DNA of 64,000 nt from WHTK01 sp965197795 (GCA_965197795.1 OZ240228.1:1426001-1490000), one strand, 5' to 3'; shown: positions 18,328 through 27,352, numbered from the stretch's first letter. Program-made: numbers and translations. Notes: a model not told the origin generated them from the letters alone.

Positions 18328-18933
18328 TCACTCCGCGAGATGGCAAATGTCGTTGAGGTGCAAGAGGACCGCTTGTCGCGTATCTGAGGAAGTAACCGAA
18401 GCGTCAATTATGTTCAGTGAGCAGTTGTCGATCGAAAACGGCATCGGGCGCTTGTAGGGCATTGCGAGCACAGACTGGCAGAACAACGCGATCGGCCCCC
18501 CGTGCGACACCACGGCCACAGTTTCCGCCGGATGCGCCTGCGCGATGCCCCATAGCGTGGACGTGACGCGGTCGAAGAAGTTGTCGCGCCCCTCCTCGCC
18601 GGGATAGGTGCGCTCAGCCGGATTGGCGACGGCGCCGAAGCGCTCGCGCACCTCAGCGTAGGTCATGCCGGACATCTCACCGAAGTGGTACTCCGAGAGG
18701 TCTTCGTCGATCGTCGGCTCGATGCCGAGGCACTCGCCGATGGCGAAGGCGGTCTCGCGCGCTCGCAAGAGGTGGCTGGAATAGACCGCCGTGGCGCCGA
18801 GCGTTGCGAGGTGCTGTCCCGTGAGCACTGCTTGACGGCGTCCCTGCTCCGTCAAAGGGTAGTCTTCCTGCCCCTGGAGGCGGTTTTCGAAGTTGCCGAC
18901 GGACTCGCCGTGGCGGACGAGGATCAGCTTCAT
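18328..18933 (-). CDS. Histidine phosphatase family protein (phosphoglycerate mutase-like)
   Basis: This 201-residue phosphatase has the N-terminal catalytic RHG motif (LILVRHGESVGN) and the second catalytic His in VAVVSHGGPIALF. The sequence QGQEDYPLTEQGRRQA is typical of the GpmB/CobC-like branch. Its ATG overlaps the stop of the upstream Nudix gene (ATGA), so the two are translationally coupled. The substrate (phosphosugar, phosphoserine or nucleotide) cannot be told from the sequence. Confidence 0.88.
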   Translation of the reverse strand: MKLILVRHGESVGNFENRLQGQEDYPLTEQGRRQAVLTGQHLATLGATAVYSSHLLRARETAFAIGECLGIEPTIDEDLSEYHFGEMSGMTYAEVRERFGAVANPAERTYPGEEGRDNFFDRVTSTLWGIAQAHPAETVAVVSHGGPIALFCQSVLAMPYKRPMPFSIDNCSLNIIDASVTSSDTRQAVLLHLNDICHLAE

Positions 18934-19604
18934 GAAGCAGCCGGTTCCGAAGGGTTGGCGTCGCGCCAATCCTGGGGTACGACGCCGGGGCGGTTCGTGG
19001 ACAGCGTGTCGGTAGCCGTGGCCACGTCGAGGAAGTTGCGCAGCATGCGGCCCGTCGCGCCCCAGATGACGTGCTCCTCGAACTTGAAGCCCTCCATGAC
19101 CACGACCTCGCTTCCGCGCTGTCGTGGCACCTCAACAAGGTTCGACTCGTCCAGCAGGTGTGGCAGCGGCACCTCGAGCACCTCGGCGACCTCTGACTCC
19201 TGCGGTCGCCAGGGATAGGGTGAAAGCGTCGCATCGATCTCGCCGACGTAGACGCTGACGTGGAAGCTGCTGATCGTGACGATGTCGTCGAGCTGACCGA
19301 TGACCTCGATATGGCTCGGGTCGACGCCGATCTCTTCATGAGCCTCACGCAGTGCCGTGGCGATCAAGTCCTCGTCTGCCGGGTCCATGGCCCCGCCGGG
19401 AAAGGATATCTCGCCGCTATGGCGCCGCATACCATCGGGACGCTTGGTGAAGACCACGTGCAGCGCGTCACGGTGCGTGTAGAGCGGCACGATGACGGCG
19501 GCACGCGGTGCGTCCGTCGGAGCGAACGTCCTCGGTTGATAAGCGGCCAGAAGAGCACGAATTTCGTTTAGCACGGCTGTCCTTATCGTAACAGCGTTTC
19601 GCAA
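18930..19604 (-). CDS. Nudix hydrolase, CoA pyrophosphatase-like (NudL/UPF0035)
   Basis: This 224-residue Nudix protein carries the UPF0035-type block TKRPDGMRRHSGEISFPGG followed by the Nudix helix with ALREAHEEIGVD. NudL proteins cleave CoA and acyl-CoA into 3',5'-ADP and (acyl)phosphopantetheine. The CoA-specific signature LLTxRxxxxRxHxGxxxFPGG is largely kept. It is co-transcribed with the downstream phosphatase and divergent from hisS. Confidence 0.82.
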   Translation of the reverse strand: MRNAVTIRTAVLNEIRALLAAYQPRTFAPTDAPRAAVIVPLYTHRDALHVVFTKRPDGMRRHSGEISFPGGAMDPADEDLIATALREAHEEIGVDPSHIEVIGQLDDIVTISSFHVSVYVGEIDATLSPYPWRPQESEVAEVLEVPLPHLLDESNLVEVPRQRGSEVVVMEGFKFEEHVIWGATGRMLRNFLDVATATDTLSTNRPGVVPQDWRDANPSEPAAS

Positions 19605-19634
19605 TCGGGATATCCACTGCTATGCTCATTTCCC

Positions 19635-20894
19635 ATGCCGGAGAGCTTTCGGTCGCCACGCGGCGCCAACGACATCCTGCCGACGGACCAGCCTTACTGG
19701 CGCTGGCTGCGCTATACCGCGGTACGCGTCGCCGAGTCTTACGGCTACGGTGAGATCCAGACGCCGGTGTTCGAGCACGTTGGCGTCTTCTTGCGCCCGG
19801 GCTCGGAGGGCACCGACCTCGCCGACAAGGAAATCTACGCCTTCCAGGACCGCGGCGGCGACCAACTCGCGCTGCGCATCGACGGGACGCACGGCGTGGC
19901 GCGCGCCTATGTGGAGCACGGCATGGCATCGTGGTCGCAGCCCGTGCGGTTGTTCTACGTCGCGTCGGTGTTCCGCTACGACAGGCCGCAGGCGGGACGC
20001 TATCGCGTTCACCATCAGTTCGGTGTCGAGGCGATCGGTGACGGCTCACCCGACGTCGACGCCGAGGTCATCGACCTCCTGCGCACGTTCTACGAGGCCC
20101 TGGGCCTGGGCGAGGTGCACCTGCTGCTGAACTCGATCGGCGACAACGTCTGCCAGCCTGCATATCTCGATAAGCTAGGCGCCTACTACGCCGACAAACT
20201 CGACCAGCTGTGTGGCGACTGCAAGCGCCGCTATCACATCAACCCGCTGCGCCTGCTGGACTGCAAGAACGAGCCGTGCCAGCCGTTCAAGCCCGGCGCG
20301 CCGAAGAGCGTCGACAACCTTTGCGAGGCCTGCGCAGCGCACTTCACGGCGCTGCGCGGGCTGCTCGACGGTCTTGGCATCGAGTACGAGATCGACCATG
20401 CGCTGGTGCGCGGCATCGACTACTACACCCGCACGGCCTTCGAGTTCCAGCCGAAGGTCGAGGGCTCTCAGACGACGATCGGCGGCGGCGGCCGCTACGA
20501 CGGACTGATCGGGCAGCTCGGCGGCCGGCCGACGCCCGGGATTGGCTTCGGCACCGGCATCGAGCGCATCATCCTCAACCTGAAGGCCCAGGGTGTGGAG
20601 CCGCCGACCGCCGCGCTACCGGATGCGTATCTCGCGATCGCCGACGCGTCGGCCGGATCGCGGGCGATGATGCTGGCACGCGAGCTGCGACTGGGCGGTG
20701 CGAGCGTCATCGCTGGTACGGCCGGGCGCAGCATGAAGTCGCAGATGCGCCAGGCGAACGCGCTGGGCGCTCGTTTCGCGCTCGTGCTGGGCGAGAAGGA
20801 ACTCGCCGACGGCAGCGTGTCGGTACGCGACCTGGCGGCGCAGTCTCAGGAGAGCTTGCCGGCGACGGACGTGCTACGGCGCATCAAGGGCTAG
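19635..20894 (+). CDS. hisS: Histidyl-tRNA synthetase
   Basis: This 419-residue class II aminoacyl-tRNA synthetase starts with the PRGANDILP block. It has motif 2 (VASVFRYDRPQAGRYRVHHQ), the histidine-binding segment LVRGIDYYTRTAFEF, motif 3 (GIGFGTGIERI) and a C-terminal anticodon-binding domain. A Cys-containing insertion (LCGDCKRRYHINPLRLLDCK) is typical of many bacterial HisRS. The catalytic residues appear intact. prfA and prmC follow on the same strand. Confidence 0.95.
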   Translation: MPESFRSPRGANDILPTDQPYWRWLRYTAVRVAESYGYGEIQTPVFEHVGVFLRPGSEGTDLADKEIYAFQDRGGDQLALRIDGTHGVARAYVEHGMASWSQPVRLFYVASVFRYDRPQAGRYRVHHQFGVEAIGDGSPDVDAEVIDLLRTFYEALGLGEVHLLLNSIGDNVCQPAYLDKLGAYYADKLDQLCGDCKRRYHINPLRLLDCKNEPCQPFKPGAPKSVDNLCEACAAHFTALRGLLDGLGIEYEIDHALVRGIDYYTRTAFEFQPKVEGSQTTIGGGGRYDGLIGQLGGRPTPGIGFGTGIERIILNLKAQGVEPPTAALPDAYLAIADASAGSRAMMLARELRLGGASVIAGTAGRSMKSQMRQANALGARFALVLGEKELADGSVSVRDLAAQSQESLPATDVLRRIKG

Positions 20895-20902
20895 GTCGCT
20901 GG

Positions 20903-20940
20903 TATAATCGGATCGCGGGGCCCCAGCAACGGGGCCTTTT
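20903..20940 (+). promoter_or_regulatory. Extended -10 promoter and G/C hairpin with U-tract before prfA
   Basis: TATAAT at 20903-20908 is preceded by TGG, giving an extended -10 element. A GGCCCC/GGGGCC stem (20919-20936) with a 6-base loop and four T follow at once, ending two bases before the prfA start. The hairpin looks like an intrinsic terminator of hisS but would also lie at the very 5' end of a prfA transcript made from this -10. Confidence 0.5.
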
Positions 20941-20942
20941 GC

Positions 20943-22022
20943 GTGGATATCGAGATGCAAGACAAGTTGAGAGCAATCGAAGCGCGCTTCGAGGCCATCA
21001 CCGAAGAGATGGGCCAGCCGGAAGTCGTCGCCGACTACCAGAAGCTGCAGACCCTGGCGAAAGAACGCGCCGGGCTGGAGAAGGTCGTCTCGATCTACCG
21101 CGAGCTCGGCGAGGTGGAGGCGCAGATCGAGGAGGCGCACGGCCTCTCCGGTGGCAGCGATCGAGACATGGCGACACTGGCTCAGGAAGAGCTATCGGAG
21201 CTGGAGGCTCGGCAGGCGCAGCTGGAAAACGACCTCAAGTTGGCGTTGCTGCCATCCGACCCGCACGACGACCGCAACGTCATCATCGAGATCCGCGGCG
21301 GCGCCGGCGGCGAGGAGTCGGCTCTGTTCGCGGCTGACCTCTTCCGCATGTACTCACGCTACGCCGAGACGAAGCGATGGCCGGTCGAAGTGGTCTCGTC
21401 CAGCGACACGGAGAAGGGCGGCTTCAAAGAGATCGTCTTCGAGGTTCACGGCAGCGGCGCTTACTCCCGATTCAAATACGAGAGCGGCGGTCATCGCGTC
21501 CAGCGCGTGCCGGAGACCGAGGCGCAGGGCCGTCTGCACACCAGCATGGCGACCGTCGCGGTGCTGCCGGAGGCCGACGAGATCGAGGTCGAGCTGGACG
21601 AGAAGGAGATCCGGGAGGAGATTTTCCACGCCGGCGGGTCCGGCGGCCAGAACGTCAACAAAGTCGCGACCGCGGTGCGCATCACGCACGTCCCCACCGG
21701 CATCGTGGTGCAGTGCCAGGACGAGCGCTCGCAGCTGAAGAACAAGGTCAAGGCGCGCAACGTGTTGCGGGCTCGGCTGCTTGCGATGAAGGAAGAAGCG
21801 CAGGCATCCGAGATCGCCTCCACCCGCAAGTCGCAGGTCGGCAGCGGCGACAGGTCGGACCGTATCCGCACCTACAACTTCCCCCAGGATCGCGTCACCG
21901 ATCATCGCGTCGGCTACACGCGCCATAGCCTGCCCCAGTTCATGGACGGCGACATCGACGATCTGGTCGATGCGGTGGCAACGGCCGTACAGGCCGAACG
22001 CCTGGAGGAATCCCTGGTTTGA
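20943..22022 (+). CDS. prfA: Peptide chain release factor 1
   Basis: This 359-residue class I release factor carries the GGQ motif (GSGGQNVNK, Gln 236) that triggers peptidyl-tRNA hydrolysis, and the RF-1 style region HRVQRVPETEAQGRLHTS, in which the stop-codon-recognition tripeptide reads PET in place of the usual PxT variants, so UAA/UAG specificity is expected. GTG 20943 or ATG 20955 may be the start. The stop overlaps the prmC start, a conserved pairing because PrmC methylates the GGQ glutamine. Confidence 0.94.
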   Translation: MDIEMQDKLRAIEARFEAITEEMGQPEVVADYQKLQTLAKERAGLEKVVSIYRELGEVEAQIEEAHGLSGGSDRDMATLAQEELSELEARQAQLENDLKLALLPSDPHDDRNVIIEIRGGAGGEESALFAADLFRMYSRYAETKRWPVEVVSSSDTEKGGFKEIVFEVHGSGAYSRFKYESGGHRVQRVPETEAQGRLHTSMATVAVLPEADEIEVELDEKEIREEIFHAGGSGGQNVNKVATAVRITHVPTGIVVQCQDERSQLKNKVKARNVLRARLLAMKEEAQASEIASTRKSQVGSGDRSDRIRTYNFPQDRVTDHRVGYTRHSLPQFMDGDIDDLVDAVATAVQAERLEESLV

Positions 22023-22909
22023 CGACGCTGCGTGTGGCCGCCCGGGCTGCGCGCGATCGTCTGCTCGCGGCCGGGGTGGCGGAGGACGAGATCGAGGCGG
22101 AGATCGAAGCTGAAGTCCTGCTGCGACACGCCATGGACCCGGTCCGGGAGGTGTCGAAATCCTACCTCTATGCCCGCTTCGAGGACCAGATAGAGCCGGC
22201 CGTCTCCCAACGCTTCGATGCCTTGCTGGCGCGGCGACTGGCACGTGAACCCACCGCATACATCACTGGACATCGCGAGTTCTACGGGCTCGATTTCCGC
22301 GTCACCGCGGACGTGCTGATTCCGCGCCCCGAGACGGAGCTGCTGGTCGAGAGCGCCATCGGGCTGGCGCAGGCTTACGTACGGCGGCCCCGGCTGCGCA
22401 TTGCCGACGTCGGTACCGGTTCGGGAGCGATCGCGGTGGCGTTGGCGAAGGCGCTGCCACGCGCCGAGGTGTACGCCACCGACGTTTCGCGCCCGGCCCT
22501 GGATATCGCGGCGGAGAACGCGAGCCGGCACGACGTCGCAGGACGCATCGCGTTTCGCGCCGGCGATCTGTTGACGCCTTCGCATGATTATGTCGACTTG
22601 ATCGTCGCCAACCTGCCCTACGTGACCACTGCCGACTGGTCGCAATTGGAGCCGGAGGTGCGGGAGCACGAGCCGCGTCTGGCGCTAGACGGTGGCAGCG
22701 ACGGCCTGAGGTTGATCCGGCAGCTTCTGTCGCAATCGCTCCGAGATCTACGAGGCGATGGCAGCGTTCTGCTCGAGGTCGGCGATGGACAGGCCGAAGT
22801 GCTGCGGGCCTTCGTCAAGGATGCCCTGCCGCCTACGGTGAGCTGTCAGGTGCGAGCCGACTTCCGGGGCGTCTCCCGGGTGTTGCTCGTCCGAGCCGGA
22901 AACAGCTAA
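22019..22909 (+). CDS. prmC: Release factor glutamine methyltransferase PrmC/HemK
   Basis: This 296-residue SAM-dependent N5-glutamine methyltransferase has an N-terminal helical domain, the SAM-binding motif IADVGTGSGAIAVALAK, and the active-site tetrapeptide in the form NLPY (ANLPYVT) rather than the more common NPPY. The block PRPETELLVE is typical of the family. TTG 22019 overlaps the prfA stop, so translation is coupled to that of its substrate RF-1. Confidence 0.92.
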   Translation: MTTLRVAARAARDRLLAAGVAEDEIEAEIEAEVLLRHAMDPVREVSKSYLYARFEDQIEPAVSQRFDALLARRLAREPTAYITGHREFYGLDFRVTADVLIPRPETELLVESAIGLAQAYVRRPRLRIADVGTGSGAIAVALAKALPRAEVYATDVSRPALDIAAENASRHDVAGRIAFRAGDLLTPSHDYVDLIVANLPYVTTADWSQLEPEVREHEPRLALDGGSDGLRLIRQLLSQSLRDLRGDGSVLLEVGDGQAEVLRAFVKDALPPTVSCQVRADFRGVSRVLLVRAGNS

Positions 22910-23011
22910 ACAGTCTTAACGATTCTGCCATTAATGTTGACGACGCCGCATTTCGCGTTAAACTGTGGCCGATCTGAACGATATGCCTAGTAAAGCAAGG
23001 AGGCGCTACTT

Positions 23012-23776
23012 ATGGCCACTCAGCCAAGTATGAACATGGGGATGGAGGAGCTGACCTCGCCCGAAACTTTGAAGGCGGCGATGGCAGAGCTGATCGCGAC
23101 GATGCTCTTCATCATGGTCGGTGTGGGCTCAATCGCGGCGGTCGTGGCGAACGACAGCGATCCGCTGCCGAACGTGGCGCTGGCACACGGATTCACGATC
23201 GCCTTGCTGGCAGCTGGTATCGCCGGCATCTCCGGCGGTCACATAAACCCAGCCGTCACCTTCGCCATGATCATCACGGGCCAGATGAGTGTGGCCAAGG
23301 GCGCCGTGTACATCGTGGCGCAGCTAATCGGTGCGGTCATTGGCGCCCTTCTGCTGCGGGCCTTCATCCTGGACGCGGTCCTCGAGTCGATTGGTGGCGG
23401 TGGTGGACACGCATTGGGGCCGGCCGTCAGCGAAGCCTGGCACGGCATGCTCCTCGAGGCACTCGGCACCTTCGTCCTTGTCTGGACGATCTTCGCCGTC
23501 GCGGTGAACCCGCGGCTCGGCAGTGGCAACGCCGCACCCCTGTACATCGGCCTGGCGGTCGGCGTAGTTCACTTCTTCTTGATCCCGTTAACCGGTTCCG
23601 GCATCAACCCGGCGCGCACCTTCGGTCCGGCGTTGGGCCTGCCTGGAGCCGCTGACGGCGTTGCCGGTCGCTGGGATGACGCGTGGATTTACTACATCGG
23701 CCCGCTGCTGGGCGCTGCGGCCGCGGCACTGAGCTACTATATGCTCTTCCTGACACCCAACAAGAACGACAGCTAG
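23012..23776 (+). CDS. MIP-family channel (aquaporin/glycerol facilitator)
   Basis: This 254-residue protein has six transmembrane helices and two NPA half-helices (SGGHINPAVT and GSGINPARTFGPAL), the hallmark of aquaporins. The Arg after the second NPA belongs to the selectivity filter. The lack of an insertion in loop E suggests a water-type channel, but glycerol or other solutes are possible. A perfect AAGGAGG precedes the ATG. A large terminator hairpin follows. Confidence 0.92.
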   Translation: MATQPSMNMGMEELTSPETLKAAMAELIATMLFIMVGVGSIAAVVANDSDPLPNVALAHGFTIALLAAGIAGISGGHINPAVTFAMIITGQMSVAKGAVYIVAQLIGAVIGALLLRAFILDAVLESIGGGGGHALGPAVSEAWHGMLLEALGTFVLVWTIFAVAVNPRLGSGNAAPLYIGLAVGVVHFFLIPLTGSGINPARTFGPALGLPGAADGVAGRWDDAWIYYIGPLLGAAAAALSYYMLFLTPNKNDS

Positions 23777-23792
23777 CTCCCGTATCGGTAGC

Positions 23793-23837
23793 ACAAGCAA
23801 ACGCCCGCCTCGAACTTCGGGGCGGGCGTTCGCTTGT
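23793..23837 (+). terminator. Terminator of the aquaporin gene
   Basis: A 17-bp stem with one mismatch (arms 23793-23809 and 23821-23837, core ACGCCCGCC/GGCGGGCGT) with an 11-base loop lies 17 bp after the stop codon. Confidence 0.8.
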
Positions 23838-23991
23838 CTCTAAGAAGGCTCGCCTCGACTGGGTCTCGCGGTTAACGTCCCGTCGACCCGAAGCCGCCGT
23901 CAGATTCTGCTGCCAAGGAAATCATAGGTTGTCCATTCGGCGCGAGTTGGATGGTTCTTTTGAGGGTGTGCGAAAGGTATGATTGTCGGGA

Positions 23992-25164
23992 ATGTCTGAA
24001 CGTACTGCTCTCTCTCTCTTTCCCGAGCTTCAGGAGGATATTCTTCGGCTCCAGCGCTCCGGTGTCCTGCCGTCGCAGCAGCTGGAGTCCATGATTGCCT
24101 CAGACCTCATCACGGCTGATGAAGCGTTCCAGGAGTCACAAGTCCAGCCGGCAAGCTTGGACCTCCGTTTGGGTGAAGTGGCACACCAAGTACGCGCGAG
24201 TTTCTTACCGGGTTCGGGAGCAACGGTCGCAGCAGGTATTAACTTGCTCGAAGTGGGAAAGCTAGACTTGGCAGATTCAGCTATCCTCCAGAAGGGGTGT
24301 GTCTACATCGTGCCTCTTCTGGAACACCTGGCACTTCCCCGCGACATCATCGGGAAGGCCAATCCCAAGAGCTCCACCGGCAGACTCGACGTTTTCGCCC
24401 GTCTGATCACGGATTACGGTGAACAGTTTGACCGCGTCGGCAAAGGATATAGAGGTCAGCTATACCTGGAAATCAGCCCGCGGAGCTTCAGTATCCGCGT
24501 GAAGCAGGGGACTAAACTTAATCAGATCCGGCTTCTGAAGGGTCTACCTGCACAGTCCGACAGTAAGCTCCAGCGTCTTCACAAGCGGGAATCGTTGGTC
24601 TACAGGAATGGCGAACCACGGAAAGCGCAAGTGGCTAACGGGTTATGGCTAACCGTCGACCTTAGTGAGCCCACGTTCGATGGAGTAATCGGCTGGCAAG
24701 CAGCCCCAAACGCACCGGTCGTCGACATAGACGCTACTCACGAACTTGACCCAATGGATTACTGGCAGCCCGTTCCCCTCCCGTCGAAGCCCCAGATGAT
24801 CTTGAACCCCGGGGAGTTCTACCTGCTCTGCTCGAAAGAAAGGGTGCGGATCCCGGCAGAAATGGCAGCGGAAATGGTTCCTTATGATCCGACCGTGGGA
24901 GAGTTTCGTGTCCACTACGCCGGTTTCTTTGACCCGGGCTTCGGTTACAGTCGGGGTGACCTCCACGGCACGCGCGCGGTATTAGAAGTACGTTCGCACG
25001 AAACGCCATTCTTGTTAAGAGATGGCCAGCACATTGGTAGGCTCGTCTTTGAGTCGCTACTGGAGCCATCCTCCAAAGTCTATGGGACTGCGGTCGGTTC
25101 CTCGTACCAGAATCAGGCAATCGCACTTGGCCGGCAGTTTCGAGTGCCACGCAGTGAGGCCTAG
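23992..25164 (+). CDS. dCTP deaminase, tandem-domain type
   Basis: This 390-residue protein looks like the long dCTP deaminase family (PF06559-type) built from two dUTPase-like beta domains. The first domain has KANPKSSTGRLDVFARL and GQLYLEISPRSF, keeping Ser, Arg and the catalytic Glu. The second has AGFFDPGFGYSRGD and AVLEVRSHETPFLLRDGQ. Such enzymes deaminate dCTP to dUTP for dTTP synthesis, and related dCTP deaminases also serve in phage defence by draining dCTP. Base composition is lower in GC than in the neighbours and codon use differs, which suggests acquisition. I chose ATG 23992 over TTG 23983. A (CT)6 run occupies codons 6-9. Confidence 0.8.
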   Translation: MSERTALSLFPELQEDILRLQRSGVLPSQQLESMIASDLITADEAFQESQVQPASLDLRLGEVAHQVRASFLPGSGATVAAGINLLEVGKLDLADSAILQKGCVYIVPLLEHLALPRDIIGKANPKSSTGRLDVFARLITDYGEQFDRVGKGYRGQLYLEISPRSFSIRVKQGTKLNQIRLLKGLPAQSDSKLQRLHKRESLVYRNGEPRKAQVANGLWLTVDLSEPTFDGVIGWQAAPNAPVVDIDATHELDPMDYWQPVPLPSKPQMILNPGEFYLLCSKERVRIPAEMAAEMVPYDPTVGEFRVHYAGFFDPGFGYSRGDLHGTRAVLEVRSHETPFLLRDGQHIGRLVFESLLEPSSKVYGTAVGSSYQNQAIALGRQFRVPRSEA

Positions 25165-25529
25165 CGAGGAATCAGGAGCTCGAGGCCGTTGCCATCTGGA
25201 TCGTAGGCGAGCACCGATAGCCAATCCTGACCCGTGGACTTCCGTGACGCAATGGTCCCGCCAGCCTGCTCAATATGACGGAGCAGCTTCGCGACATTAT
25301 TCCCAGCACCGACTTCGATAACCACCAGTGCCTGCGTGCGGTGATGATCCGCATACATAGTCACGACCCTTAGCTGTAGGCCGGGTCCGTTCGCGAAGTT
25401 GTAGAGTGCCGAACCTTCAGGCGAGGCGGGACCAGTCTCGACGGAGAGTGGCAAGCCCAAAGCAGTGCCCCAGAAGCGTTTTGCGCGCTCGATATCTAAG
25501 ACTGGTAACTCAATCACTGAAAGACGCAA
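25161..25529 (-). CDS. VOC-family (glyoxalase/bleomycin resistance fold) protein
   Basis: This 122-residue single vicinal-oxygen-chelate domain opens with a beta-strand (VIELPVLDIERAKRFWGTALG) and closes with DPDGNGLELLI, the usual start and end of such proteins; metal ligands are not all obvious. TTG 25529 has AGGGAGGTG upstream, giving the standard domain length. A longer frame to 25697 lacks support. Its stop overlaps the convergent dCTP deaminase gene by 4 bp. Substrate unknown. Confidence 0.75.
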   Translation of the reverse strand: MRLSVIELPVLDIERAKRFWGTALGLPLSVETGPASPEGSALYNFANGPGLQLRVVTMYADHHRTQALVVIEVGAGNNVAKLLRHIEQAGGTIASRKSTGQDWLSVLAYDPDGNGLELLIPR

Positions 25530-25612
25530 ATCTGCCACCTCCCTAGAGTAGCAGTGGTCTCTAGAGCCTTGCCTGATAAACTCGCGTAGACGTACTAATT
25601 CGGAGGCGCTAG

Positions 25613-26239
25613 GTGTCAGTGGTACCTTGGATATTTGATGGCCCGGATCGGACCATAGTTGGGAACGTCCAGGATTTTTCCCTCGACGGACCATCAATTC
25701 TGGTTTTGGGTCTCGACAAGGCGCAATTCGTCGACAGTGCCGATGCTAACGTGTCCTATGACTTGCAAGTCGGCGGGCAATATCGCGACCATCGCAACGA
25801 CGGTGGAACCGGTCTGGAGGATGGCGACGAGCTTGTTCTATATCCGAGCGGAGCGGTAATTGTACAGACCGAAGAGCACTTCCACATGCCGACATGTCGA
25901 TTCGGTCATATCGTTCCGAAGGTCCGTCTGCTTCAACAGGGAATCTCGAACACGTCGTCCAAAGTCGACCCTGGCTACGATGGACGCTTATTGGTGACCG
26001 TCTTCAACCTCGGGAAAAGGACTGTTCGGTTGCGGCGCGGGCAGGCATTTTGTGCGCTGTACATTCTAGACATCATGGCCGGGGCCCAACCATATGGGAA
26101 GCCCTCACAGCAGATAGAATCTGCTCCTAGGACGCGCCGCCTTCAGAGAGTGCGCGACTTGATCGATTCCAATCCTACCGCGGTTGGCTTGATATACGGA
26201 GTCGGCTGGATCATCGCTTTACTCGTCGGCGCGCTGTGA
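25613..26239 (+). CDS. Membrane-anchored dUTPase/dCTP-deaminase-fold protein lacking catalytic Glu
   Basis: This 208-residue protein has a Dcd/Dut-like core between residues 40 and 165: VSYDLQVGGQYRDH, PSGAVIVQTEEHFHMP, SNTSSKVDPGYDGRLLVTV, then FNLGKRTVRLRRGQAFCALYIL. The place of the catalytic Glu in active dCTP deaminases (xLELxN) reads LLVTVFN here, so deamination is unlikely. The C-terminal 25 residues form one transmembrane helix (AVGLIYGVGWIIALLVGAL). A GTG at 25613 serves as start. The dCTP deaminase gene is 450 bp upstream on the same strand. It may be a nucleotide sensor or a scaffold; that is inference. Confidence 0.7.
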   Translation: MSVVPWIFDGPDRTIVGNVQDFSLDGPSILVLGLDKAQFVDSADANVSYDLQVGGQYRDHRNDGGTGLEDGDELVLYPSGAVIVQTEEHFHMPTCRFGHIVPKVRLLQQGISNTSSKVDPGYDGRLLVTVFNLGKRTVRLRRGQAFCALYILDIMAGAQPYGKPSQQIESAPRTRRLQRVRDLIDSNPTAVGLIYGVGWIIALLVGAL

Positions 26240-26264
26240 GCTCTGGTGGAGCCTGCACCGTCGT

Positions 26265-26768
26265 TTAGGCGTCGGCTGTCGCCGGTTCGGCCTCTTCTGG
26301 CTCAGCTGGCTCTTCCTCGGGCCAGACGAGCTTCTTCTGCATCTCGCGCGGCGGGTCGATGTAGATGGCGCTCCAGCCGCAGGACTCCTCGCAGAGGCGG
26401 CAGCCGGTGCAGCGGCGCTCGATGACGTTGGCGACGCCGAAGAAGTCCCCGACCTTGCCGCCCGAGAGGTCGAGGTCAAGCGCATCGAAGGGACAGACCT
26501 GAATACAAAGCTCGCACCCCGAGCCGATGCAGTTGTCCTCGATAACTATCGCTTTGGGCCACTCCTTGCGCGGGAAGGTGCGGGCTACGTCGCCTACCTC
26601 GTCGAGGATCGCCTCAGGAGGGCAGACGACGCCGCAGGCTCCGCAATCGATGCAGAGATCAGGGTCGATCTGGTGGATGACGTTACGGGTGCCGGTGATG
26701 GCTTCCGTGGGGCAGCGCTTGGTGCAGGCGGTGCAACCGATGCAGGTCTCGATGATCTTGTAGGCCAA
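26265..26768 (-). CDS. Ferredoxin-like protein with four [4Fe-4S] motifs
   Basis: This 167-residue protein has four Cys motifs: CIGCTACTKRCP, CIDCGACGVVCP, CIGSGCELCIQVCP and CTGCRLCEESC, enough for up to four [4Fe-4S] clusters, and an acidic Ala/Glu-rich C-terminal tail. It resembles electron-transfer subunits of the RnfB/NuoI-like polyferredoxin class but lacks a membrane anchor. TTG 26768 has GGAG seven bases upstream and matches the natural N-terminus; a longer frame upstream is poorly supported. The redox partner is unknown. Confidence 0.82.
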   Translation of the reverse strand: MAYKIIETCIGCTACTKRCPTEAITGTRNVIHQIDPDLCIDCGACGVVCPPEAILDEVGDVARTFPRKEWPKAIVIEDNCIGSGCELCIQVCPFDALDLDLSGGKVGDFFGVANVIERRCTGCRLCEESCGWSAIYIDPPREMQKKLVWPEEEPAEPEEAEPATADA

Positions 26769-26876
26769 AGTGAATCTCCGGTCGGCTTGATGCCCGCTGC
26801 CCATGAGTATAGGCGGCGCGTTCGCATAGCCGCAAGGCGCGGCCGCTGGGCCAATAGATGACGCTCGGGTCACGGT

Positions 26877-27302
26877 CTATGCGATTTCAATACGTGGGAT
26901 GAAGCCGGTGTCGAACTCGGCGATGCGCTTTTCTCCCAGGCTCCAGAGGCGGGAGCGGGCCGTCTTTGCGCCGGTAACCAGAGGTCCCAGATGCAGGCCC
27001 GCGAACGTAACAGGGTAGCGCTCCAGCTTCTCGATGCCCGCGTCGAGCAGGCTGATGCTGCCGGGAAACTCGTGGCGCGTCACATGGACGAATGCTGCCG
27101 TGATCTGGATCAACCCCTGGTAAAAGCCGCGTAGCTCGCGGTCCGAATCGAGCCAGACCTGCTCCCAGGCCTCATGCGCATTCCAGTAGTGCCCCGCGTT
27201 ATACAGGTCGATGCCGAGCTGTAGCAGCGCCTCCGGCGTCTGCGCCTCCAGGAATGCCTCGCGCTCGTCGCCTTCGACGGCGAAGTAGCCTTCGATCTTC
27301 AT
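26877..27302 (-). CDS. DUF309 domain protein
   Basis: This 141-residue protein shows the DUF309 signature: LYNAGHYWNAHEAWEQVWL near residue 33, then FYQGLIQITAAFVH. The family is helical with conserved His and Glu that look like a metal or ligand site, but no function is established. It starts at ATG 27302 and lies next to the ferredoxin gene on the same strand, with 108 bp between. Confidence 0.85.
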   Translation of the reverse strand: MKIEGYFAVEGDEREAFLEAQTPEALLQLGIDLYNAGHYWNAHEAWEQVWLDSDRELRGFYQGLIQITAAFVHVTRHEFPGSISLLDAGIEKLERYPVTFAGLHLGPLVTGAKTARSRLWSLGEKRIAEFDTGFIPRIEIA

Positions 27303-27352
27303 CGTCGCTATTGTAGGATTCAGGACGAGCTTGAAGCATGAACGAGGATTTC

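Noticed and set aside
20210..21337. Long frame across hisS and prfA
   Set aside because: It lies in the wrong frame of two well-identified genes and is Arg-rich.
24008..24019. (CT)6 run near the dCTP deaminase start as a phase-variation switch
   Set aside because: Six dinucleotide units is within what chance gives, and the frame is intact.
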